From SKVR01 sp046291875 (GTDB taxonomy: Bacteria; Bacteroidota; Bacteroidia; Bacteroidales; UBA7960): a DNA stretch of 64,000 nucleotides. Shown piece after piece: positions 63,478 to 64,000 of this stretch (its first letter is position 1; the number at the start of each line of letters is the position of its first letter). The stretch covers positions 124,001 through 188,000 of the forward strand of contig JBKBSF010000002.1 in assembly GCA_046291875.1 (NCBI GenBank), written 5' to 3'. The translations under genes were made by a program, and so were the position numbers. The notes under the pieces were generated by a model. It was not told where the DNA came from. It did no database searches and saw only the letters and a list, made by a program, of their open reading frames with translations.

Positions 63478-64000
63478 TCAAAAACTATATTTCACCTTCA
63501 CATACAGCATGTCATTGTCTTTGTATTGCCCGAACCGTCCTTTGTCTCCCAGAAAAATATTGGCACCACCGAGCACCTCAAAACCATCTGCAAAGATGTA
63601 GGTTACTTTGGGCCGGATGAGGGCATCTTCATTATTGATGCCTATGTAGGAGAAGAGTTCAACCCAGAGTTTTTCTCTTAAGAAATCCTTTTTGGCCAGA
63701 AAGGTCATGGTATTGTCAAACTCATCATTTTGTATGCCTTCTTCATAATCCAGAATGTATTCCTGGATAAACTGCGCACTCAGGGTAATGCCCCAAAGGT
63801 TGTAATCCAGTCCGGCCATATAGTGCAGGTTGTCCTTTTTTAGTTTGCCTCCTTGTACCATGGGATTTGTTGTTTGAAAATACCTTCCTGAATAATACGC
63901 TCCTTCAGCTCTGAGCAAAAAGGGCCCAATGGGTTTGCTGATGCTTCCTCCTGCCATGCTTACCCTATGGTATTCGGGCATGAGGGTAAGGCTGACTAGC
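63478..64000 (-). CDS. Outer-membrane beta-barrel protein, DUF1302-like, N-terminus cut by window edge
   Basis: The frame is open to the right edge; the visible part is about 173 residues and includes the true C-terminus, ending VKVKYSF with the terminal Phe typical of outer-membrane barrels. Alternating strands are clear: LLRAEGAYYSGRYF, LDYNLWGITLSAQFIQEYIL, KLWVELFSYIGI, LIRPKVTYIFADGFEVLGGANIF. The pattern and the short turn residues fit DUF1302-type barrels, which often travel with DUF2147 or MMPL export genes. A Met at 63981 is not the natural start because the strand pattern continues upstream (LVSLTLM). Confidence 0.72.
   Translation of the reverse strand, partial: LVSLTLMPEYHRVSMAGGSISKPIGPFLLRAEGAYYSGRYFQTTNPMVQGGKLKKDNLHYMAGLDYNLWGITLSAQFIQEYILDYEEGIQNDEFDNTMTFLAKKDFLREKLWVELFSYIGINNEDALIRPKVTYIFADGFEVLGGANIFLGDKGRFGQYKDNDMLYVKVKYSF

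Noticed and set aside
1..64000. tRNA, rRNA, transposase, integrase, prophage or toxin-antitoxin genes
   Set aside because: None recognised on either strand by eye. Small degraded elements could be missed.

Overview
The window looks like a chromosomal segment of a Bacteroidota bacterium, probably a free-living member near Bacteroidales/Marinilabiliales. The evidence is in the proteins and signals: several very large secreted proteins with Por secretion system (T9SS) type A or type B C-terminal sorting domains, many Cys-anchored lipoproteins, a reg_prop/Y_Y_Y sensor kinase, a FISUMP lipoprotein, and promoter-like TAnnTTTG boxes of the Bacteroidota type. No rRNA or tRNA gene was seen, so the placement rests on protein families only.

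Layout. 1-2 kb: the end of an AI-2E family permease, then an eroded region with a ~200 bp duplicated segment. Both copies begin in the last codons of a lost OmpR-type response regulator and flank a small zinc-ribbon gene. 2-8.4 kb: an amidase lipoprotein and a 1484-residue T9SS cargo protein. 8.7-12.9 kb: a signalling locus in decay. The TPR sensor kinase is split by a -1 frameshift at a T7 run, its LuxR-type regulator is intact, and the facing T9SS cargo gene has two in-frame stops. 13-23 kb: a FISUMP lipoprotein, a repeat-rich intergenic region, a cargo protein with five copies of a YWFN/LPDGLN repeat, a beta-helix protein and an 1112-residue propeller sensor kinase, all on the minus strand.

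23-37 kb is mostly housekeeping: a Rieske-like lipoprotein, two small envelope proteins, greA, a HIT protein, ruvC, an LPG-synthase-like membrane protein with a GT2 enzyme, a MerR regulator with an M23 peptidase divergent from alaS, an MFSD1-like permease and an M3 dipeptidyl carboxypeptidase lipoprotein. 37-50 kb holds two giant plus-strand surface proteins: a type B protein with about 17 PKD repeats and an 1850-residue type A protein. 50-64 kb: a five-repeat lipoprotein beside an MMPL/RND exporter, a likely rfbA-epimerase-prenyl synthase operon, an arginine deiminase, a minus-strand purD-DUF6427-GT4-rnhB cluster, a DUF4130 protein, a DUF2147 protein and the end of an outer-membrane barrel protein.

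How it fits together: much of the window encodes cell-surface proteins, some next to sensors (TPR kinase with LuxR regulator; propeller kinase beside secreted repeat proteins). The T9SS machine itself is not here. The most unusual DNA-level features are three intergenic heptanucleotide arrays (one with 24 uninterrupted units), a family of small palindromes built on GAACCGAG...CGAGTTC, long imperfect inverted repeats, and the cluster of damaged signalling genes. I did not find CRISPR arrays, transposases, prophage genes or a recognisable defence island.
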